Assembly: GCF_018612915.1 (NCBI RefSeq)
Contig: NZ_JAGGRL010000002.1
Location: forward strand, 62,001 to 126,000
Origin: Stenotrophomonas sp. ISL-67
GTDB taxonomy: Bacteria; Pseudomonadota; Gammaproteobacteria; Xanthomonadales; Xanthomonadaceae
Direction: 5' to 3'
DNA: 64,000 nucleotides
Under the pieces are notes generated by a model. The model was not told the origin of the DNA. It ran no database searches and saw only the letters and a program-made list of their open reading frames with translations. Shown here one piece after another: positions 59,939 to 64,000 of the stretch (position 1 is its first letter; every line of letters begins with the position of its first letter). A program made the position numbers and the translations under genes.

Positions 59939-60160
59939 ATGGAACCCGCCGACGCCATCGCCCAATTGCAGGCCTTTGCCGCCCGGGTGGAGGCGTTGCT
60001 GGAACGCAACCAGCGGCTGGCCGAGGAAAACCGCAGCCTGCGCCACCAGCAGGAACAGCTGGTCAACGAGCGCTCGCAGCTGCTGGCCAAGAACGAGCAG
60101 GCCCGCTCGCGGGTGGAAGCGATGATCACCCGGCTCAAATCGCTGGAGCAGCACACATGA
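59939..60160 (+). CDS. TIGR02449 family small coiled-coil (ZapB-like) protein
   Basis: A 73-residue protein, almost wholly heptad coiled coil (AAQLQAFAARVEALLERNQRLAEENRSLRHQQEQLVNERSQLL without break). It corresponds to the TIGR02449 family encoded just ahead of zapA in many gammaproteobacteria and suspected to act in cell division. The start is uncertain: ATG at 59939 gives MEPADAIAQL, and ATG 59927 or TTG 59921 are in frame. It overlaps zapA in an ATGA. Confidence 0.85.
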   Translation: MEPADAIAQLQAFAARVEALLERNQRLAEENRSLRHQQEQLVNERSQLLAKNEQARSRVEAMITRLKSLEQHT

Positions 60161-60450
60161 GCCAGACCGAACCGGTCAGTGTCCGCATCCTGGATCGCGA
60201 CTACACCGTGGGCGTGGGCGCCGAAGAGCGCGAAAGCCTCACCGCCGCCGCGCGCCTGCTGGATGCCAAGATGCGCGAAATCCGTGGCAGCAACCGCATG
60301 GCCGCCGTGGACCGGGTGGCGGTGCTGGCCGCGCTGAACCTGGCGCACGAACTGCAGCAGCTGCGCGACGACCACGCCCGCCAGGCGGTGGCCCTGCAGC
60401 AGACGCTGGCCGATCTGAACAGGCGGTTGGACAGGGCGATCGACGGCTGA
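60157..60450 (+). CDS. zapA: Cell division protein ZapA
   Basis: A 97-residue ZapA, which cross-links FtsZ filaments at midcell. The N-terminal beta region VSVRILDRDYTVGVGAEERESL is followed by a coiled coil. It starts in the stop of the coiled-coil gene. The 6S RNA gene follows, as in E. coli. Confidence 0.94.
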   Translation: MSQTEPVSVRILDRDYTVGVGAEERESLTAAARLLDAKMREIRGSNRMAAVDRVAVLAALNLAHELQQLRDDHARQAVALQQTLADLNRRLDRAIDG

Positions 60451-60509
60451 GGGCTTCGGCGGCCGTAATCGGGCCGACGAACGGGGTGTCCGATCCAGTG
60501 CGGTTGGCT

Positions 60510-60515
60510 ATAATG
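60510..60515 (+). promoter_or_regulatory. -10 element of the 6S RNA promoter
   Basis: TATAAT, a perfect sigma-70 -10 hexamer, about 8 bases before the predicted 5' end of 6S RNA. No strong -35 was found. Confidence 0.7.
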
Positions 60516-60522
60516 GCCATGC

Positions 60523-60706
60523 GTTCTCTGCTGTGAACGACGGCGTGTGCAAACATTCGCCTTGTCCCTTAATTACGACCACGGGTGCGCGACGTCGCCG
60601 GGAGTGCAGGTCCGCCTTGTAGCGGGAAGCCCAATGGAGGCCCAGCGTACCCACTTGAACCCCGGGTTCAAGGTCGTTTCGCACGCATCGTCACCGCGGA
60701 GAATGC
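60523..60706 (+). ncRNA. ssrS: 6S RNA
   Basis: About 184 bases between zapA and fau, the conserved place of ssrS. The ends pair (TTCTCTGCTGTG near 60525 with CACCGCGGAGAA near 60694-60704). The 3' half carries the very characteristic CCACTTGAACCCCGGGTTCAAGG hairpin (60651-60673) as in E. coli 6S RNA. A TATAAT lies upstream and a strong terminator downstream. 6S RNA binds sigma-70 RNA polymerase and mutes it in stationary phase. Ends are estimated. Confidence 0.92.
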
Positions 60707-60716
60707 AGTATTCCTG

Positions 60717-60749
60717 CAAGAGCGACGTTCCACTGGAACGTCGCTCTTG
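60717..60749 (+). terminator. Rho-independent terminator after 6S RNA
   Basis: A perfect 15-base stem (CAAGAGCGACGTTCC / GGAACGTCGCTCTTG, ACT loop) followed by TTTT, just before fau. Confidence 0.9.
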
Positions 60750-60776
60750 TTTTATCCGGCCCCAACGGACCCAGGC

Positions 60777-61379
60777 ATGACCGACCCGCGCTCCGCACTG
60801 CGCCAGCAGCTGCGCCAACGCCGCCGAGACATTCCCGCCGCGCAGCGCCTGGCCGCCGCCGAACAACTTGCCGATGCCCTGCTTGCGCTGCCCTTCGCGC
60901 CGACGCACGGACACGTTGCCGGGTACTGGGCGCTGGACGGCGAGATCGCGCTGCACCGTTGGCAGATGCGCCTGGCCGATAGCGTCAGCTACTGCCTGCC
61001 CGTGCTGGCCGGCGACACGCTGCGCTTCGCGCCGTGGCGCCCGGGCCAGCCGTTGACCGCCAACCGCTTCGGCATTCCCGAGCCCGACATCGCCGTGGAC
61101 GAGACGCTTGCCCCGGAACAGATGGCGTTGGTGGTCGCGCCGCTGGTGGGCTTCGACGCGCAATGCCGGCGGCTGGGCATGGGGGGCGGCTGGTATGATC
61201 GCAGCTTCGCATTCCGCAACCAGCGCCCGGCCCCGCCGTGGTTGGTGGGCGTCGGTTTTTCGGTGCAGCAGGTTGATGAGCTGCCCATGCAGCCGTGGGA
61301 CGTCGGCGTGGACGCGATCTGCACCGACGTTGCCACGATTACCCCTGTACCGACCCACGGTCGGCACCTACCCGAATAG
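60777..61379 (+). CDS. fau: 5-formyltetrahydrofolate cyclo-ligase
   Basis: A 200-residue enzyme that converts 5-formyl-THF to 5,10-methenyl-THF using ATP. The signature LGMGGGWYDRSFA and the N-terminal RQQLRQRRRDIP are present. The start at 60777 follows the 6S terminator, and the longer frame through 6S RNA is a shadow. The 6S-fau order matches E. coli ssrS-ygfA. Confidence 0.94.
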   Translation: MTDPRSALRQQLRQRRRDIPAAQRLAAAEQLADALLALPFAPTHGHVAGYWALDGEIALHRWQMRLADSVSYCLPVLAGDTLRFAPWRPGQPLTANRFGIPEPDIAVDETLAPEQMALVVAPLVGFDAQCRRLGMGGGWYDRSFAFRNQRPAPPWLVGVGFSVQQVDELPMQPWDVGVDAICTDVATITPVPTHGRHLPE

Positions 61380-61387
61380 AACGACGC

Positions 61388-61864
<477 letters not shown>

Positions 61865-61889
61865 CCTTTTCCTTCACGAGTTTCCCGCC

Positions 61890-62537
61890 ATGTCCGAAGC
61901 CAAACGCCTTGCCGCAGAGAAAGCCCTGGAATACGTCGAAGACGGCATGATCGTCGGGGTCGGCACCGGCTCCACCGTTGCTTACTTCATCGACGGCCTG
62001 GCCCGCATCCAGCACCGCATCAAGGGCACCGTATCCAGTTCGGAGCAGAGCACCGCACGGCTGAAACAGCACGGCATCGAGGTGCTGGAATTGAACCACA
62101 CCGGCGGCCTGTCGCTGTACGTGGACGGCGCCGACGAATGCGATGGCAACAAGTGCCTGATCAAGGGCGGCGGAGCCGCGCTGACCCGCGAGAAGATCAT
62201 CGCCGAGGCCAGCGAGCGCTTCGTGTGCATCATCGACCCGAGCAAGCAGGTGCCCGTGCTGGGCCGGTTCCCGTTGCCGGTGGAAGTCATTCCGATGGCA
62301 CGCAGCCTGATCGCCCGCCGCATCATGGACATGACCGGCGGCCAGCCGGCCTGGCGCGAAGGCGTGGTGACCGACAACGGCAACCAGATCCTGGACATCC
62401 ACCACCTGCAGATCACCGACCCGGTCGCCCTTGAGCGCGAGCTCAACCAGCTGCCCGGCGTGGTCGCGGTGGGCCTGTTCGCGCGCCGCCCGGCCGATGT
62501 GGTGATTGTTGGCGGTGAACCGCCGATGGTGTTCTGA
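61890..62537 (+). CDS. rpiA: Ribose-5-phosphate isomerase A
   Basis: A 215-residue enzyme interconverting ribose 5-phosphate and ribulose 5-phosphate. [16 protein letters not shown], the DGADE motif and [13 protein letters not shown] are diagnostic. It follows the EVE gene by 25 bases. It feeds the same pathway as transketolase elsewhere in the window. Confidence 0.97.
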   Translation: MSEAKRLAAEKALEYVEDGMIVGVGTGSTVAYFIDGLARIQHRIKGTVSSSEQSTARLKQHGIEVLELNHTGGLSLYVDGADECDGNKCLIKGGGAALTREKIIAEASERFVCIIDPSKQVPVLGRFPLPVEVIPMARSLIARRIMDMTGGQPAWREGVVTDNGNQILDIHHLQITDPVALERELNQLPGVVAVGLFARRPADVVIVGGEPPMVF

Positions 62538-62584
62538 TATCCCCCGCCGGCACGCCCGTGCCGGCTCCCTTGCGAGAACCGCCC

Positions 62585-63040
62585 ATGCCCTTCATGCGTC
62601 TGCTGCTGCCGCTGCTGTTGCTGCTCACCCTGTCCGGCTGCGCCAGCGCCGGTGCCAGCCACTGGGTGGAACTGGGTGGCGCGCGCTACCAGGTCGAACT
62701 GGCCACCAATGATGAAACCCGCGCCCGCGGCCTGATGTTCCGCGACGAGATGGCGCCCGACCACGGCATGCTGTTCCTGCACGACCGCCAGGAACTGCAG
62801 GCGTACTGGATGAAGAACACCAAGATCGCGCTGGATATCCTGTACTTCGACGAGCAGCGCCGCCTGGTCACCCAGCAACGCGACGTGCCGCCGTGCTCGG
62901 CCGGCGATCGTTGCCCGCCCTACCCCAGCAGCGGCCCGGCCCGTTACGTGCTGGAGCTCAATGCCGGCCAGGCCGAGAAGCTGGGCCTGCAGGATGGCGC
63001 GGTGCTGACCTTCGGCCCGGGTATCGCCGACGCGCCCTGA
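62585..63040 (+). CDS. DUF192 domain lipoprotein
   Basis: A 151-residue predicted lipoprotein (lipobox LSGC about residue 18) with a DUF192 domain: ARGLMFRDEMAPDHGMLFLHDRQELQAYWMKNTKIALDILYFDEQRRLV. Function unknown. The ATG at 62585 places the hydrophobic core correctly; an ATG at 62558 is in frame but lengthens the n-region. Confidence 0.88.
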   Translation: MPFMRLLLPLLLLLTLSGCASAGASHWVELGGARYQVELATNDETRARGLMFRDEMAPDHGMLFLHDRQELQAYWMKNTKIALDILYFDEQRRLVTQQRDVPPCSAGDRCPPYPSSGPARYVLELNAGQAEKLGLQDGAVLTFGPGIADAP

Positions 63041-63128
63041 ACCCCGCTGGCGGGCATGCCCCGCCAGCCCCGGATGTTTTCACGCCATCCCGCTTGAATC
63101 GGGCCGCGTTTGTCGCCAGTCTGTGTCC

Positions 63129-63974
63129 ATGCAGGCGCGAATCACATTGCCGGCGTGGGACTCCCTGGCCGAACTGGACGACGAGGCACTGCCGCTGTTG
63201 CCCACGGCCCTGCTCATTGCCCGCGACGAGTACCCGAACCTGGACCCGCAGGTCTACGACGCGCTGGTGCAGAGCCACGCCGACCACCTGCGCACCGAAG
63301 TGGATACGATCGAGCACTGGCCGCTCAAGATGGCCGCCGTCAATCGCCACCTGTTCGATGAACTCGGCTATGGCGGCGACCACGGCGAGTATTACGACCC
63401 GCGCAACAGCTACCTCAACCAGGTATTCGAGCGCCGCCTGGGCAACCCGATCTCACTGGCCATGGTGCAGATGGAAGTGGCGCGGCGGCTGGGCATTCCG
63501 CTGGACGGCGTGTCCTTCCCCGGCCATTTCCTGGTACGGCTGCCGGTGGATGATGGAATGCTGGTGATGGACCCCTTCAACGGCGGGCGGCCGCTGGACG
63601 TGGAGGAGCTGCGTGAACGCGCGCGCTCGCACCTGGGCGGCGAAGTACCCGACGACAACGTGCTGGCGCAGATCCTGGATGCCGCACCGGCCCGCGCGAT
63701 CCTGATGCGAATGCTGCGCAACCTGCATGGCGTGTACGTGGAGCGCAGCGAGTGGGACCGGGCCGCGCGCAGTGCCGACCGCCTGCTCAAGCTGGCCCCC
63801 GAACAGGACGATGCGCTGCGCGACCGCGGACTGGCCTACCTGCAGCTGGATTACCAGGCCGGCGCGCGCCAGGACCTGGCGCTGTACCTGCAGCGCAACG
63901 GCCAGGCCAACGATGCCCAGTGGGTGCGCGAGAAGCTGGTGGAAATGGGCGGCCGCGTACCGAGGTTGCATTGA
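63129..63974 (+). CDS. SirB1 family transglutaminase-like protein with TPR
   Basis: A 281-residue protein: the first 170 residues form the SirB1/UPF0162 transglutaminase-like domain (HLFDELGYGGDHGEYYDPRNSYLNQVFERRLGNPISLAMVQMEVARRLGIPLDGVSFPGHFLV), followed by TPR-like helices (AARSADRLLKLAPEQDDALRDRGLAYLQLDY). The catalytic Cys of true transglutaminases is not evident in that pattern. A GTG at 63123 would add two residues. The role is unknown. Confidence 0.88.
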   Translation: MQARITLPAWDSLAELDDEALPLLPTALLIARDEYPNLDPQVYDALVQSHADHLRTEVDTIEHWPLKMAAVNRHLFDELGYGGDHGEYYDPRNSYLNQVFERRLGNPISLAMVQMEVARRLGIPLDGVSFPGHFLVRLPVDDGMLVMDPFNGGRPLDVEELRERARSHLGGEVPDDNVLAQILDAAPARAILMRMLRNLHGVYVERSEWDRAARSADRLLKLAPEQDDALRDRGLAYLQLDYQAGARQDLALYLQRNGQANDAQWVREKLVEMGGRVPRLH

Positions 63975-63980
63975 AAGCAA

Positions 63981-63998
63981 GCCGGGCAGAGCCCGGCT
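63981..63998. repeat. GCCGGGC hairpin unit at window edge
   Basis: GCCGGGCAGAGCCCGGCT, identical in its core to the tandem units at 52965; may continue beyond the window. Confidence 0.65.
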
Positions 63999-64000
63999 CT

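Overview
This 64 kb window is chromosomal DNA of a high-GC gammaproteobacterium of the family Xanthomonadaceae, most likely Stenotrophomonas. The gene content and order fit this: tkt and gap/pgk on one strand, pilMNOPQ divergent from mrcA, MoxR followed by Bat genes, and zapA - 6S RNA - 5-formyl-THF cyclo-ligase - rpiA. So do many short hairpin repeats that begin with GTAG, which match the SMAG elements known from S. maltophilia. No phage, insertion sequence, CRISPR array or tRNA was seen.

Layout. 1-6000: the start of pgk, two membrane/envelope proteins (DUF3999, DUF2339) and gap, all on the minus strand. 6.1-8.5 kb (+): an OmpW porin behind a consensus FNR/ANR box, an S1/P1 nuclease and a metallo-beta-lactamase-fold enzyme. 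8.6-10.8 kb (-): a BlaI-type repressor, an M56 peptidase with a TonB-like C-terminus and a TonB-like lipoprotein, with an operator-like dyad in front. 10.9-16.8 kb: an acetyl-CoA hydrolase/transferase, transketolase and a dicarboxylate/amino-acid symporter. 16.9-23.7 kb (-): MoxR, DUF58, DUF4381, BatA, a BatB-BatC fusion and BatD, with mostly 4-base overlaps. 24.2-29.3 kb (-): the pilMNOPQ type IV pilus assembly operon, divergent from PBP1A (mrcA). 32.9-39.5 kb (-): a CS1/CFA-type (alpha) chaperone-usher fimbrial operon with pilin, usher, CfaE-like tip protein, chaperone and a YadA-type trimeric autotransporter. 39.8-50 kb (mostly -): gltA, rpmE2, a nucleoside hydrolase, recG, ridA, spoT, rpoZ, gmk and yicC. 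50-57.3 kb (+): rph, a VOC protein, rdgB, hemW, a DUF1631/PilZ pair and pepQ. 57.9-59.8 kb (-): pepP and a UPF0149 protein. 59.9-64 kb (+): a ZapB-like protein, zapA, 6S RNA, fau, an EVE protein, rpiA, a DUF192 lipoprotein and a SirB1-like protein.

Most of the window is housekeeping. Three things stand out. The fimbrial operon is the main accessory locus; its usher is split by an apparent one-base deletion and it ends in a trimeric autotransporter gene. The intergenic spaces hold several elements in which long outer inverted repeats enclose internal hairpins. Two of these have different arm sequences that still pair, which looks like selection on structure. The GTAG repeat supplies the stop codon of at least two genes (gap and the DUF3999 gene).
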